The notes: generated by a model from the letters alone, not told the origin. 64,000 bases of DNA from Pseudomonadota bacterium (GCA_018240785.1 JAFEFC010000020.1:38624-102623), one strand, 5' to 3'; counted from the first letter of the stretch, positions 27,751 to 40,102 are shown. Numbers and translations are program-made.

Positions 27751-28412
27751 GCTACGCGAATTCGCGCATCCCCGACAGCGCGCAGCAGGGGGTGCATGAG
27801 AACCTTGCGCGCGTCGTCGTGCGGCACCTCGCCGAGCCGTTCCGCAAGCCGTACGCCGATTACAACCGCAGCGCCTTCGAGGCCAGCCTCGCGGGCTGGG
27901 ACGGCCGTGCGCCGCTGATCCTGGATGCCGGCTGCGGCGTCGGCCACAGCACGATCCAGATCGCCCGCGCGAACCCGGATCACTGGGTGATCGGCGTGGA
28001 CCAGTCCGAAGACCGCCTGCAGCGGCGCAAGCCTTACCCTGAGGCGCTGCTGCCGAAGAACATGGTCTTCGTGCGCGCTGACCTGGTGGATTACTGGCGC
28101 CTGATGCACGACGCCGGCCTGAGCCTGGCGCAGCACTACATCCTGTATCCCAACCCCTGGCCGAAGATCGGGCACCTGGCGCGGCGCTGGCACGCGCACC
28201 CTGTCTTCCCCTGGATTCCCCGCCTGGGCGGTCGGCTGGAGTGCCGCAGCAACTGGCGCGTCTATATTGAAGAAATGGCCGTGGCGCTGACGCTGGTGCT
28301 GGGCCGGGACGTGCCGTGGGAAGCCTTCGAGGCGCCAGCCCCGCTGACGCCCTTCGAACGCAAGTACCGCGATTCCGGGCAGACCCTGTATCGACTCGTG
28401 GTGGACCTCTAG
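27747..28412 (+). CDS. TrmB-like SAM-dependent methyltransferase
   Basis: A 221-residue Rossmann methyltransferase related to tRNA (guanine-46-N7) methyltransferase. SAM motif I is [16 protein letters not shown], the acidic ribose loop is [14 protein letters not shown], and the family motif appears as YPNPWPK. It departs from orthodox TrmB: the usual PDPWPK is NPWPK, and the usual TDxxxY near the C-terminus is SNWRVY. It may be a paralogue with another target, or a lineage variant. It is coupled to dusC by a 4-bp overlap, which supports a tRNA-modification role. Confidence 0.82.
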   Translation: MSYANSRIPDSAQQGVHENLARVVVRHLAEPFRKPYADYNRSAFEASLAGWDGRAPLILDAGCGVGHSTIQIARANPDHWVIGVDQSEDRLQRRKPYPEALLPKNMVFVRADLVDYWRLMHDAGLSLAQHYILYPNPWPKIGHLARRWHAHPVFPWIPRLGGRLECRSNWRVYIEEMAVALTLVLGRDVPWEAFEAPAPLTPFERKYRDSGQTLYRLVVDL

Positions 28413-28480
28413 ACACCGAAATATCGCTTGCCCCGGCGCGGCCGATCGGCCACGCTGCACCCCATTTCCGGAGATCGAAC

Positions 28481-29260
28481 ATGAGCGACACGCCCGCCGC
28501 GGACAACCCTGCCGACAACCCCCATCTGATGAGCGACGAGGCTTTCGAGGCGCTGGAGGAAATCCTCACTTCCGACGTCGTGCCCGAGGACTGCATGGAC
28601 CTCGAGATGCTCGACGGCTTCCTCGCCGGCGTGCTGCTGTCGCCGCGCGTCATCGCCGTCGATCGCTGGCTGCCGGGGGTGTGGTCGGCGCACGAGGACG
28701 GTGTCAGCTTCGGCTCGGGCAGCGGCGTGCAGCGCGCGATCCGGCTGGTCCTGTCCTACTACAACGAGATGGCGACCACCCTCGGCCTCGACGAGGAGGA
28801 AGAGGCCTGCTGGGAGCCGTTCTGCTTCGCCATTGCCGACGGTGACACGCTCAAGCTCGGTGACGAGTGGATCGAAGGTTTCGCCCAGGGCCTGGAGCTG
28901 TGGCCGCAGGACTGGGAGCAGGGCCTGTCGGAAGACACGATCGAGGCAGTGCAGTCCACGCTGGATGAAGTGCTGGCCCCGTGGCGGCCGGGCGGTGGCG
29001 ATGAGGAGGCCGATGAGAACGCTCCGTCGCTGGCCGACGGCGATGCCGACGACGAAACTCGTCTGGGCTGGCTCGCCGCCGTCGGCGAGGGCGTCAACGA
29101 CATCTTCGCGCACTGGCGCGATGTCGGCCTGCCCGCCCCCCAGCCGGTGGCGATCGAACTGCCGCAGGCGGCCGCGCGCGGCGGTCCGGGACGCAACGAC
29201 CCTTGTCCCTGCGGCAGTGGCAAGAAATACAAGAAGTGCTGCGGCGCCGACAAGTTCTGA
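28481..29260 (+). CDS. UPF0149 (YecA-like) protein with SEC-C zinc motif
   Basis: A 259-residue soluble acidic protein. The first 160 residues are the helical UPF0149 domain ([32 protein letters not shown] ... CWEPFCFAI), followed by an acidic linker and a C-terminal SEC-C motif ([18 protein letters not shown]) that binds zinc and resembles the SecA tail. E. coli YecA binds SecB and ribosomal partners, so a link to nascent-chain handling is plausible. The start at 28481 follows a GGAG ribosome site. Confidence 0.88.
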   Translation: MSDTPAADNPADNPHLMSDEAFEALEEILTSDVVPEDCMDLEMLDGFLAGVLLSPRVIAVDRWLPGVWSAHEDGVSFGSGSGVQRAIRLVLSYYNEMATTLGLDEEEEACWEPFCFAIADGDTLKLGDEWIEGFAQGLELWPQDWEQGLSEDTIEAVQSTLDEVLAPWRPGGGDEEADENAPSLADGDADDETRLGWLAAVGEGVNDIFAHWRDVGLPAPQPVAIELPQAAARGGPGRNDPCPCGSGKKYKKCCGADKF

Positions 29261-29329
29261 TGCCTGCGGCGGTGTGAAGCGTCATGTAGGCGCGGTCGAA
29301 CGAGCCGGGGCCGATCGTCGCGACGGCGT

Positions 29330-30226
29330 TCAGGCCGGCAGGCCGACTGCCGACAGTACCGCGAGCGGCCCGGCCTCGCGCAATTCCTCGATCTGCTGCG
29401 GCGTGCGGGCGAACAGCGAGCCGGCATACGCCAGCGAATTGACCGAGACGTGCCGCCACTTCTCGCAGCGGCGCGGCACCAGCAGCAGCCAGTCGCGGGT
29501 CACCAGCAGGTTGTAGGGCGCCATCGGCTCGCGCTGAGGCGGCATGTCCGTCGCCTGCCAGGCTGCGGCAAAGGCCTGCTGCAGCATCACGCCGGCCTGG
29601 TCGGGGTGCGGCCACGCGGTGGTGTCGAGTGCGACGAAGGCGTGCCGCCAGGGGAGTGCGGGATTGGCGATCGGCTGTCCAGGTGTGCTCGCCGGCAGGC
29701 CGGCGCCAAGGCAGCCGGGGGCGTCCAGCCGCGGCGGCGAGCCATCGTCCTGCAGGTGCGGGACCCACTGCAGGTGCTTGTGCGGCTGGCTTGCGCCGGC
29801 CTCGGTGCCGCCGTTGTAGAAGCCGAGGCCGCCATGGGGGCCGACGACGCCGGCCAGCGCGGTGAAATCCGCCAGCGTCAGCGGGGCCGACTGTGCTTCC
29901 CAGGCGCGGGTGACGATCAGCAGGTGATGGTCGATCACCGGGAACTTGTTCAGCACCAGCAGGTGCGCGTCGCCCAGCGCGTCCACCGTCAGGTCCGGCT
30001 CGGGCGGCAGGAAGGGGTTGAAGTCGGGGTTGCGCCGGCTCACCGTGGCGACGCGGGCCTGATCCTTCAGCGCCAGCGACGACACCCAGCGCACCGAAAA
30101 GCGCAGTCCGCGCTCCTCGATGGTCGTCTGGTTGGTGCGGATCGGCAGCAGGGCGCCAGACTCCAGGGCCTTGCGCGTGACGAGGGCGCTGCGTTCGAGG
30201 ATCGTGCTGCTGGTCTTGCTGGTCAT
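29330..30226 (-). CDS. Ap4A phosphorylase / ATP adenylyltransferase (HIT-like)
   Basis: A 298-residue nucleotide phosphorylase that splits diadenosine tetraphosphate. The HIT-like catalytic motif is SQPHKHLQWVPH, with an upstream LLVLNKFPVIDHHLLIVTR strand pair and a C-terminal ATP_transf_2-type region (YNLLVTRDWLLLVPRR). The start is ATG 30226 (MTSKTSSTILE). Size and motifs match the yeast APA1-like bacterial group. It is convergent with the UPF0149 gene. Confidence 0.88.
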   Translation of the reverse strand: MTSKTSSTILERSALVTRKALESGALLPIRTNQTTIEERGLRFSVRWVSSLALKDQARVATVSRRNPDFNPFLPPEPDLTVDALGDAHLLVLNKFPVIDHHLLIVTRAWEAQSAPLTLADFTALAGVVGPHGGLGFYNGGTEAGASQPHKHLQWVPHLQDDGSPPRLDAPGCLGAGLPASTPGQPIANPALPWRHAFVALDTTAWPHPDQAGVMLQQAFAAAWQATDMPPQREPMAPYNLLVTRDWLLLVPRRCEKWRHVSVNSLAYAGSLFARTPQQIEELREAGPLAVLSAVGLPA

Positions 30227-30324
30227 CGGAGCGATGGTCGAAGGACAATGGCGGGATTCTGACACGGGACGCGAGCCGGGCTCGATGGCTGCGTCCGATT
30301 CATCCATTCATTACGAGACACATC

Positions 30325-30546
30325 ATGTCCATCACTTTCGCCGTGCGCGGCGACTACATCCAGCTCGATCAACTGCTCAAGGCTGCAAATCTGGTCACCT
30401 CCGGCGGCGAGGCGCACGCGGCCGTCGAGGCCGGCCAGGTGAAGGTGGATGGCAAGCCGGAGCAGCGCAAGCGCGCCAAGCTCCGGCCTGGGCAGCGGGT
30501 CAGCTTCAATGGCCAGCAGATCGTGCTGGTGGCCGCTGGCGACTGA
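30325..30546 (+). CDS. Small S4-domain RNA-binding protein (YbcJ-like)
   Basis: A 73-residue protein made of a single S4 fold: YIQLDQLLKAANLVTSGGEAHAAVEAGQVKVDGKPEQRKRAKLRPGQRVSF. This matches the YbcJ/YaaA S4 group, small RNA-binding proteins probably working on the ribosome or tRNA. It is monocistronic, convergent with the GST gene after 9 bp. Confidence 0.9.
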   Translation: MSITFAVRGDYIQLDQLLKAANLVTSGGEAHAAVEAGQVKVDGKPEQRKRAKLRPGQRVSFNGQQIVLVAAGD

Positions 30547-30555
30547 CCGCCCGTC

Positions 30556-31161
30556 TCACTTCAGCAAGCCTTCGGCGCGCAGCGCGGCCTGCACCGCCGG
30601 GCGTTCGCCTACGCGCTGCGAGAAAGCCTGCAGCGCCGGCCACGGCGACATGTCGATCTTCACGAAGCCGGTCCAGCTCAGCACGGTGAAGAGGTAGGCG
30701 TCGGCCACGCTGAAGCGCTCGCCCATCAGGAAGGGGTTCGTCGCCAGGCGTTGCGCGACGAGGTCGAAACGGCGCCGGATGTTGTCCAGCGCGGCGTTCT
30801 TCCACTCGTCGCCGGCGCCGCGGAACAGTGGCGTGAACGACTTGTGCAGCTCGGTGGAGATCATGTTCAGCCACTCCTGCAGCCGCGCGCGCTCCAGCGT
30901 GCCCGGCGCGGGCGCGAGGCCGGCCGCGGGGTGCTGGTCGGCGACGTACTGGATGATGGCGGGGCCTTCGGTCAGCAGTTCGCCGTTGTCGAGCTGCAGT
31001 GCAGGCACGTAGCCCTTGGGGTTGACCGCCAGGTAGTCGCTGCCGTCCTCCAGCTTCTTGGTCTTGAGGTCGACGCGCACGAGGGTGAAATCGGCGCCCG
31101 CCTCACGCAGGACGATGTGCGGCGACAGCGAGCAGGCGCCCGGGCTGTAATAGAGCTTCAT
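30556..31161 (-). CDS. gstA: Glutathione S-transferase, beta-class-like
   Basis: A 201-residue GST. The thioredoxin-like N-domain starts MKLYYSPGACSLSPHIVLREAG, with a cysteine at position 10 as in bacterial beta-class enzymes; VNPKGYVPAL supplies the cis-proline glutathione site and LTEGPAIIQYVAD the Glu/Gly contact. The C-terminal helical domain has the usual FSVADAYLFTVLSW N-capping motif. The start at 31161 has an AAGGAG ribosome site. Cytosolic detoxification is inferred; the substrate is unknown. Confidence 0.93.
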   Translation of the reverse strand: MKLYYSPGACSLSPHIVLREAGADFTLVRVDLKTKKLEDGSDYLAVNPKGYVPALQLDNGELLTEGPAIIQYVADQHPAAGLAPAPGTLERARLQEWLNMISTELHKSFTPLFRGAGDEWKNAALDNIRRRFDLVAQRLATNPFLMGERFSVADAYLFTVLSWTGFVKIDMSPWPALQAFSQRVGERPAVQAALRAEGLLK

Positions 31162-31193
31162 GCAAGGGTCTCCTTGGGGTGGTTGCTGCAGTG

Positions 31194-32966
31194 TCAGGCC
31201 CGTGGTCGGACCCGGTGTGTGGAACTTCGTTCGCCATCGACTTGCCGCGGCGCTGCCTTCCTTGCGCGCGACAGCCGCTCCCAGATCCAGCCGCCCGGCA
31301 GGTCCGTGCCGGTGAGCACGTAGTTGAGCGCATGTTCGTTGGCGATGGCAAGCATGAAGCTGTTGCGGCTGCCCGGCTTGCCGGCCAGCAGGATCTCGTC
31401 GCCCGCACGCAGCGTGGTGCCGGCATCGGGCGCCATGCGATGGTCGTCGGAGTCGCGGTCGAGGTACAGCACTTCGCATTCAAGTCGCTCCGTGCGGTCT
31501 TCCGGCGAACGCAGCAGCGCCGCCAGCGTGATGTCCTCGCCCCGCATCAGGCGGCGGTACAGGGCGGGTGCGGTGGCGAGGTTGATGCGCGTGCTCCATA
31601 CCTCCGGTACTTCCCAGCCGAGGCGGCTCGTCAGGCGCTCGAACAGCCCGGCGCACCAGGCCGGGTCGGTGCGCCGCAGTTCGTTCAGGAAGGGCACGAG
31701 CAGCGGGGTGCTGAGGATCGCCAGGCACTCGTGGCCGATGATCTCGCTTGGCACGACGTTGATGTCAGCGTCGTAGGCCTCGAACAGCGCGCGGTTGGCG
31801 TACTGGTTCTGGTGCAGGATCACGAACAGTGAAGGGTTGAGCTCGCGCGCCGCCACCGCGATCGACAGGTTGTCGATGTCCGAGCGCGTCGCCGCGATGA
31901 TGCCCGCGGCCGTCATCACGCCGGCCTGGCGCAGCGCATCGGGGTTCGTTCCCTCGCCATGCACCCAGCGGTGGCCGAGGTCGTCCGGCAGGTCGCGATC
32001 GACGATGGTCACCGGCACGTCCTCGGCGTCCATCGCGCTCACCATCTGCTGCCCGAAGCGGCCGTGCCCGCACAGGATCCAGGCCCCCCGTGGTGGGTTG
32101 CGGTAGCGCTCGACGGTGGTGCCGGGCAGGCCGGTGAGCCAGTTGGTAAGCTGCCATGCGGCCGGCGCGTGCAGCGCCAGCGCGAGCATCTCGGCGAACT
32201 CCTGGAAAGGGTTGATGACGTGGCGCGTACCGAACGCGGCCATCGTCGTCGCCGTCTCGATGCCCTGCGCGCGGCACAGCACCGGGATCTTCGGCGCCAG
32301 CAGGCGCGCGGCGATCGCCACCGCCAGGTTGCTGGCGTCGTCGTTGGTGAGCGCGATCACGCCCACGCAGTGCGGATGCGTCAGCCCGGCGAACTTGAGG
32401 ATCTCCGGGTTGCGCGCGTCGGCGTCGATCGCCGGCACGTCGGCCGCATAGCCCTGCAGCTCGATCTCGCCCACCTTCGATTCGTCCAGCTCGATCACCA
32501 CCGCGCGGTGGCGCAGGCGGTCCAGCGCGTCGCACACCAGGCGTCCGGTCTCGCCGTAGCCGCACACCAGGTAGAAGGGCTCGCGCAGCCGCCGCACCGC
32601 GCGCGAGAAGCGCTGGATGGCGAAGGCCTGCTGCAGGTTGCGGTCGGACAGCAGCGAGAACACGCTGCCCAGCGTGTAAGCCCAGCCGATCACCGACAGG
32701 TAGATGCAGATCGTCACCCACAGCCGCTGCTGGTCGGAGAATGCGTAGGGAATCTCGCCGAAACCGATCGTGGTGGCGGTGTAGCTGATGAAGTAGAAGG
32801 CATGGAAGAAGCTCAGGTACTGGACCTTGCCTTCCGCATCGACACCGGGGGCCAGCGTGAGGCCCAGCACCGACACGGCCATGATCACGATGAGCAGGAT
32901 CAGCGGCGCGCGCATGCGCCGCAGGATCAGGAAGAAGATGCTCTGGTGCCGCGGCAGCGGATTCAT
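31194..32966 (-). CDS. Potassium channel protein with two RCK/TrkA-N domains
   Basis: A 590-residue channel subunit. TM1 lies near residues 20-40, a pore helix and filter near 55-71 (SYTATTIGFGE) and TM2 near 82-105. Two NAD-binding RCK domains follow, one from about 130 (FYLVCGYGETGRLV) and one from about 316 (AWILCGHGRFGQQM), with a TrkA-C-like segment at the end. The filter reads TIGFGE, not TVGYGD. I prefer the ATG at 32966; a GTG three codons upstream is possible. It follows a DUF6394 gene with a 46-bp gap on the same strand, so they are likely co-transcribed. Confidence 0.88.
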   Translation of the reverse strand: MNPLPRHQSIFFLILRRMRAPLILLIVIMAVSVLGLTLAPGVDAEGKVQYLSFFHAFYFISYTATTIGFGEIPYAFSDQQRLWVTICIYLSVIGWAYTLGSVFSLLSDRNLQQAFAIQRFSRAVRRLREPFYLVCGYGETGRLVCDALDRLRHRAVVIELDESKVGEIELQGYAADVPAIDADARNPEILKFAGLTHPHCVGVIALTNDDASNLAVAIAARLLAPKIPVLCRAQGIETATTMAAFGTRHVINPFQEFAEMLALALHAPAAWQLTNWLTGLPGTTVERYRNPPRGAWILCGHGRFGQQMVSAMDAEDVPVTIVDRDLPDDLGHRWVHGEGTNPDALRQAGVMTAAGIIAATRSDIDNLSIAVAARELNPSLFVILHQNQYANRALFEAYDADINVVPSEIIGHECLAILSTPLLVPFLNELRRTDPAWCAGLFERLTSRLGWEVPEVWSTRINLATAPALYRRLMRGEDITLAALLRSPEDRTERLECEVLYLDRDSDDHRMAPDAGTTLRAGDEILLAGKPGSRNSFMLAIANEHALNYVLTGTDLPGGWIWERLSRARKAAPRQVDGERSSTHRVRPRA

Positions 32967-33012
32967 CGTCGTCACGCCTGGGCGCCGGTCGCCGGGCTGC
33001 GCATGCGCGCCT

Positions 33013-33396
33013 TCAGCGGCGCTGCATGATGGTTTCAGAAATGAGGATGATCACCGACACCACGTTGGCGAACAGCGCGCCGCCGGACATCGACACGATG
33101 CGCGCGACCATTTCGGGCGTCACGCCAGCGGGCGACACGTGGGCCGCATAACCCCAGATCATCGCCGCGGCGAAGAGCTGCAGGTCGGCGACGAGGCTGG
33201 TCGAAAGATGCACCGCGCCGATCTGCGTACGGTCACCGAACTTGAGCACCGTCGCCACCAGGCTGACGACCAGCGCTGCGAACAGTTCGTAAATGTCGTG
33301 GTGCGTCGGGTTGTCGAGTTCGCCGACAAAGAAGCCGAAGTTCAGCGTCGCGGCCAGCACGATGAAGAAACCGAAGACGACCTTCTCGAGGTTCAT
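33013..33396 (-). CDS. DUF6394 small membrane protein
   Basis: A 127-residue protein with three or four hydrophobic helices (VVFGFFIVLAATLNFGFFVG, IYELFAALVVSLVATVLKFG, LQLFAAAMIWGYAAH, GGALFANVVSVIILISE). It precedes the K+ channel gene in the same direction, suggesting an accessory of that channel. No catalytic motif is visible and its function is unknown. Confidence 0.78.
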   Translation of the reverse strand: MNLEKVVFGFFIVLAATLNFGFFVGELDNPTHHDIYELFAALVVSLVATVLKFGDRTQIGAVHLSTSLVADLQLFAAAMIWGYAAHVSPAGVTPEMVARIVSMSGGALFANVVSVIILISETIMQRR

Positions 33397-33484
33397 GATT
33401 TTTCTCGTCCCGCAGGGTGTCCGATCCGATGCGTGATGCGCAACGGATTATAGGCGCGCACGACGGCCGCGGCGCTGAGCGGCG

Positions 33485-33871
33485 TCAATCTTGGATGTCG
33501 CCGTCAACGTAGTACCAGCGGCCATCCTCGCGCACGAAGCGGCTCGTCTCATGCAGCCGCTGCGCCCGTCCGCCGACCCGGAAGCGGGCGACGAATTCGA
33601 CTTCGGCGTGATCTTCATCCACCTGCCGGTGCGCACGAATCGCGAGTCCGATCCATTTCGGCCGCGGCTGCGCGTCCAGCTCGAGCGTCGTCGGTCGGCT
33701 GCGGGCGTGCCAGGTGGCGAGCAGGTAGGCGGCCTCGCCGAGGCTATAGGCGACATAACGCGAACGCATCAACGCTTCGGCGTCAGGCGCCGGACGCTGC
33801 CCGCTGAGCGCGGGCTCACAGCAGGCGGCGAACGGGCGGCCGGAGCCGCAGGGGCAGGCAACAGCTTTCAT
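33485..33871 (-). CDS. ychJ: YchJ-family SEC-C protein (UPF0225)
   Basis: A 128-residue protein starting with a SEC-C zinc motif (CPCGSGRPFAACC) followed by an NTF2-like fold (ALMRSRYVAYSLGEAAYLLATWHARSRP ... VEFVARFRVGGRAQRLHETSRFVREDGRWYYVDG). This is the YchJ arrangement. Two start codons are possible, ATG 33871 (MKAVACPCGSG) or 33883 (MPIRMKAV); neither has a convincing ribosome site. Cellular role unknown. Confidence 0.88.
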   Translation of the reverse strand: MKAVACPCGSGRPFAACCEPALSGQRPAPDAEALMRSRYVAYSLGEAAYLLATWHARSRPTTLELDAQPRPKWIGLAIRAHRQVDEDHAEVEFVARFRVGGRAQRLHETSRFVREDGRWYYVDGDIQD

Positions 33872-33913
33872 GCGAATGGGCATCCAGAGGAAACGCCGGG
33901 CCGCTCCAGCATT

Positions 33914-33947
33914 TCTTCGGCCCCCTTGGGGGTGGAACCGCCGAAGA
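33914..33947. repeat. Structured palindrome, possible REP-like element
   Basis: Outer arms TCTTCGG (33914-33920) and CCGAAGA (33941-33947) enclose an inner hairpin CCCCC-TT-GGGGG (33921-33932). It lies between ychJ and acnA outside any gene. I see no second copy in this window, so repeat status is a guess. Confidence 0.4.
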
Positions 33948-34037
33948 CGTTTCCTGGGGGCGTCCACAGGCGGGGCGGTGGTGGGCACAGCAGGCATCGT
34001 GCCTGCGCATGCGGCCGGCGACAACACGAGGGCCAGC

Positions 34038-34060
34038 GGCCGGGGACGTTCGTCCCGGCC
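34038..34060. terminator. GC-rich hairpin after acnA
   Basis: GGCCGGG(G)ACG-TT-CGTCCCGGCC lies 13 bp beyond the acnA stop. There is no T tract, so it may slow or stabilise rather than terminate on its own. Confidence 0.4.
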
Positions 34061-34072
34061 GGGCCACCGCAC

Positions 34073-36769
<2,697 letters not shown>

Positions 36770-36952
36770 TGCGGGTCTCCATGTCGCTGGTTTTTCGGGG
36801 ACGGGCCTACATGCGACCGATCGGCGGGGGCGATGTTCCCGGTGGCATGGCCGGCACCGCACCGGCGTCCGTCGCGGGGAGTAGAATGCGCCACTGTCGA
36901 ATGCACCACTTTCCGGTCTCGTCCCGGACAATTGTGCTGCACTGCACCCCAA

Positions 36953-36973
36953 GTCTTATAAAAGACATATAAT
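36953..36973 (+). promoter_or_regulatory. acnB promoter with palindromic operator
   Basis: A perfect TATAAT -10 lies at 36968-36973. Immediately upstream is the inverted repeat GTCTT-ATAA-AAGAC (36953-36966), in the promoter spacer. No good -35 is visible, which suggests regulation through the palindrome. Confidence 0.6.
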
Positions 36974-36983
36974 CTGTCCAGAT

Positions 36984-37006
36984 CCGCACGGGCGATCCCC
37001 GTGCGG
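36984..37006 (+). promoter_or_regulatory. Hairpin in the acnB 5' leader
   Basis: CCGCACGGG (36984-36992) and CCCGTGCGG (36998-37006) form a 9-bp stem with a 5-nt loop. It would begin within about five bases of the transcript start predicted from TATAAT at 36968-36973. Confidence 0.55.
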
Positions 37007-37043
37007 GGCCCTGATCACCGCCACGAAAAGTGAGGAAGTCGCC

Positions 37044-39653
37044 GTGCTTGAAGCCTACCGTGCCCATGTCGCCGAACGTGCCGCCCTCGGAATCCCGCCG
37101 CTGCCGCTGTCCAAGCAGCAGGCCACCGAACTCGTCGCACTGCTGAAGAATCCCCCCGCCGGCGAGGAGGCTTTCCTCGTCGAGCTGCTCACCTATCGCG
37201 TCCCCGCCGGTGTGGATGACGCCGCCAAGGTCAAGGCCGAGTTCCTCGCCAAGGTCGCCACGGGCGAGGAAGCCTGTGCGCTGGTGTCGCGCGCCAAGGC
37301 CACCGAGCTGCTCGGCACCATGCTGGGCGGCTTCAACATCAAGCCGATGATCGACCTGCTGGGCGATGCCGAAGTGGGCGCGGTCGCCGCCGAGGGCCTG
37401 AAGAAGACCCTGCTGATGTTCGATTACTTCCACGACGTCAAGGAGCTGGCTGAGAAGGGCAACGCCAACGCCAAGGCCGTGATGCAGTCGTGGGCCGACG
37501 CCGAGTGGTTCACCAGCCGTCCGGAAGTCCCTGCCTCGCAGAAGCTGACCGTGTTCAAGGTCACCGGCGAAACCAACACCGACGACCTGTCGCCCGCGCC
37601 GGACGCCTGGTCGCGCCCCGACATCCCGCTGCACGCGCTGGCCATGCTCAAGAACCCGCGCCCGGGCATCACCCCGGAAGAAGCCGGCGTGCGTGGCCCG
37701 GTCAAGTTCCTGGAAGAACTGCGTGCCAAGGGCAACCTGGTCGCCTACGTCGGTGACGTGGTCGGTACCGGTTCCTCGCGCAAGTCCGCCACCAACTCGG
37801 TGCTGTGGTTCACCGGCGAGGACATCCCCTTCGTGCCGAACAAGCGCTTCGGCGGCGTGTGCCTGGGCTCCAAGATCGCGCCGATCTTCTTCAACACCAT
37901 GGAAGACGCGGGCGCGCTGCCGATCGAGATCGACGCTGGCCAGATGGACATGGGCGACGAGATCGAGCTCAAGGTCGACCAGGCCAGCGGCAAGGTCACC
38001 GCGCTCAAGAACGGCGCCGTGATCGCCGAATCGCAGCTCAAGACCCTGGTGATCCTCGACGAAGTGCGCGCCGGTGGCCGCATCCCGCTGATCATCGGCC
38101 GCGGCCTCACTTCCAAGGCGCGCGAAGCGCTGGGCCTGCCGCCCTCGACCCTGTTCCGCCTGCCGCAGGCTCCCGCCGACACCGGCAAGGGCTTCTCGCT
38201 GGCGCAGAAGATGGTCGGCCGCGCCTGCGGCCTGCCGCTCATTGACGGAAATCAGCAGGGCATCCGCCCGGGCACCTACTGCGAACCCAAGATGACCACC
38301 GTCGGCTCGCAGGACACCACCGGCCCGATGACCCGTGATGAGCTCAAGGACCTCGCCTGCCTCGGCTTCTCGGCCGACCTGGTGATGCAGTCCTTCTGCC
38401 ACACCGCCGCCTACCCGAAGCTGGTCGACGTCAAGATGCACCGCGAGCTGCCGAGCTTCATCAGCACCCGCGGCGGCGTCGCGCTGCGTCCGGGCGACGG
38501 CGTGATCCACTCCTGGCTCAACCGCCTGCTGCTGCCCGACACCGTCGGCACCGGCGGCGACAGCCACACCCGCTTCCCGATCGGCATCTCCTTCCCGGCC
38601 GGCTCCGGCCTCGTGGCCTTCGCCGCGGCGACCGGCGTCATGCCGCTCGACATGCCGGAATCGGTGCTGGTGCGCTTCAAGGGCACCATGCAGCCGGGCG
38701 TCACCCTGCGTGACCTGGTCAACGCCATCCCGCTGTACGCGATCCGCCAGGGCCTGCTGACCGTCGAGAAGAAGGGCAAGAAGAACATCTTCTCCGGCCG
38801 CATCCTCGAGATCGAAGGCCTGCCGGATCTCAAGGTCGAACAGGCCTTCGAGCTCACCGACGCCTCGGCCGAGCGCTCCGCCGCCGGCTGCACGGTCCAC
38901 CTCAACAAGGAACCGATCGTCGAGTACATGAACTCGAACATCACCCTGATGAAGTGGATGATCGCCAACGGCTACCAGGACGCCCGCACCCTCAAGCGCC
39001 GCATCAAGGCCATGGAGGACTGGATCGCCAACGGCACGCTGCTGTCGGGCGATGCCGACGCCGATTACGCCGCGGTGATCGAGATCGACCTCGCCGACAT
39101 CAAGGAGCCGATCGTCGCCTGCCCGAACGACCCGGACGACGTCAAGCTGCTGTCCGAAGTCGCCGGTGACAAGATCGACGAAGTCTTCATCGGCTCGTGC
39201 ATGACCAACATCGGCCACTTCCGTGCCGCGGGCAAGGTGCTGGACGGCAAGTCCGACATCCCCACCCGCCTGTGGATCGCCCCGCCCACCAAGATGGACG
39301 CGATGATCCTCAACGAGGAAGGCTACTACGGCGTGCTCGGCAAGTCGGGCGCCCGCATGGAGATGCCCGGCTGCTCGCTGTGCATGGGCAACCAGGCGCA
39401 GATCCGCAAGGGCAGCACCGCGATGTCGACCTCGACGCGCAACTTCCCGAACCGTCTCGGCATCGACACCCGCGTCTATCTGGGCTCCGCCGAGCTGGCC
39501 GCGGTGTGCGCGCTGATGGGCAAGATCCCGACGGTCGAGGAGTACATGGCGCAGGTGGAAGTGGTCAACAAGAAGGCCGCCGACATCTACCGCTACATGA
39601 ACTTCGACCAGATCGAGGAGTTCCGCTCGGTCGCGGACACGGTGGAAGTCTGA
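37044..39653 (+). CDS. acnB: Aconitate hydratase B
   Basis: An 869-residue bifunctional aconitase of the TCA cycle, also able to hydrate 2-methylaconitate in some species. The N-terminal HEAT-like domain ([26 protein letters not shown]) is specific to AcnB, followed by the swivel domain ([43 protein letters not shown]). Cluster ligands are in [16 protein letters not shown] and [13 protein letters not shown]. The start is a GTG at 37044 behind GAGGAAG. The codon choice is unusually biased toward a few GC-ending codons, as expected for a highly expressed gene. Confidence 0.96.
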   Translation: MLEAYRAHVAERAALGIPPLPLSKQQATELVALLKNPPAGEEAFLVELLTYRVPAGVDDAAKVKAEFLAKVATGEEACALVSRAKATELLGTMLGGFNIKPMIDLLGDAEVGAVAAEGLKKTLLMFDYFHDVKELAEKGNANAKAVMQSWADAEWFTSRPEVPASQKLTVFKVTGETNTDDLSPAPDAWSRPDIPLHALAMLKNPRPGITPEEAGVRGPVKFLEELRAKGNLVAYVGDVVGTGSSRKSATNSVLWFTGEDIPFVPNKRFGGVCLGSKIAPIFFNTMEDAGALPIEIDAGQMDMGDEIELKVDQASGKVTALKNGAVIAESQLKTLVILDEVRAGGRIPLIIGRGLTSKAREALGLPPSTLFRLPQAPADTGKGFSLAQKMVGRACGLPLIDGNQQGIRPGTYCEPKMTTVGSQDTTGPMTRDELKDLACLGFSADLVMQSFCHTAAYPKLVDVKMHRELPSFISTRGGVALRPGDGVIHSWLNRLLLPDTVGTGGDSHTRFPIGISFPAGSGLVAFAAATGVMPLDMPESVLVRFKGTMQPGVTLRDLVNAIPLYAIRQGLLTVEKKGKKNIFSGRILEIEGLPDLKVEQAFELTDASAERSAAGCTVHLNKEPIVEYMNSNITLMKWMIANGYQDARTLKRRIKAMEDWIANGTLLSGDADADYAAVIEIDLADIKEPIVACPNDPDDVKLLSEVAGDKIDEVFIGSCMTNIGHFRAAGKVLDGKSDIPTRLWIAPPTKMDAMILNEEGYYGVLGKSGARMEMPGCSLCMGNQAQIRKGSTAMSTSTRNFPNRLGIDTRVYLGSAELAAVCALMGKIPTVEEYMAQVEVVNKKAADIYRYMNFDQIEEFRSVADTVEV

Positions 39654-39674
39654 CGCGGTAACACGCTGAACTGG

Positions 39675-39737
39675 GGCGGCCGCGAGGCCGCCTTGTAGAA
39701 GAGACCCCTCGTCAGGAATGGCGGGGGGTTTTCCTTT
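39675..39737 (+). terminator. Terminator region after acnB
   Basis: A perfect stem GGCGGCC-GCGA-GGCCGCC (39675-39692) is followed by a short TTG only. A second, weaker stem ACCCC ... GGGGT (39704-39729) runs into TTTTCCTTTTT and is the more likely release point. Confidence 0.6.
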
Positions 39738-39823
39738 TTGGTGCGGCGACCTAGGGCGGCGACTGCCACCGCGCCCCGCGTCATCAAGCCTGTTCCGTGC
39801 CCATCCACCCAATCGAGCACACG

Positions 39824-40096
39824 ATGACTCAGCACCAACCCAAAAACCCGCTGCACGGCCTCACCCTGGAGCGCATGCTCACCGAGCTGGTCGAGGCCTT
39901 CGGCTGGCCAGCGCTTGGCCGGCAGATCAGCATCCGCTGCTTCAATCACGAGCCCAGCATCGCCTCGAGCATGAAGTTCCTGCGGCGCACGCCGTGGGCG
40001 AGGGCGCAGGTCGAGGCCCTCTACCTCGACATGGTGCAGTCGCGCGGTGGCGTGAGCGCCCGACGGGGCGGAACGGGTACGCCGTCGCAAGGGTGA
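39824..40096 (+). CDS. VF530 family DNA-binding protein (DUF2132)
   Basis: A 90-residue protein with the VF530 signature: NPLHGLTLERMLTELVEAFGWPALGRQISIRCFNHEPSIASSMKFLRRTPWARAQVEALYL. The structural prototype from Vibrio is a small putative DNA-binding fold. ATG 39824 is used; a GTG at 39797 is possible. It sits 6 bp before arfB on the same strand, so the two are probably co-transcribed. Confidence 0.88.
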   Translation: MTQHQPKNPLHGLTLERMLTELVEAFGWPALGRQISIRCFNHEPSIASSMKFLRRTPWARAQVEALYLDMVQSRGGVSARRGGTGTPSQG

Positions 40097-40102
40097 CCGC
40101 CG

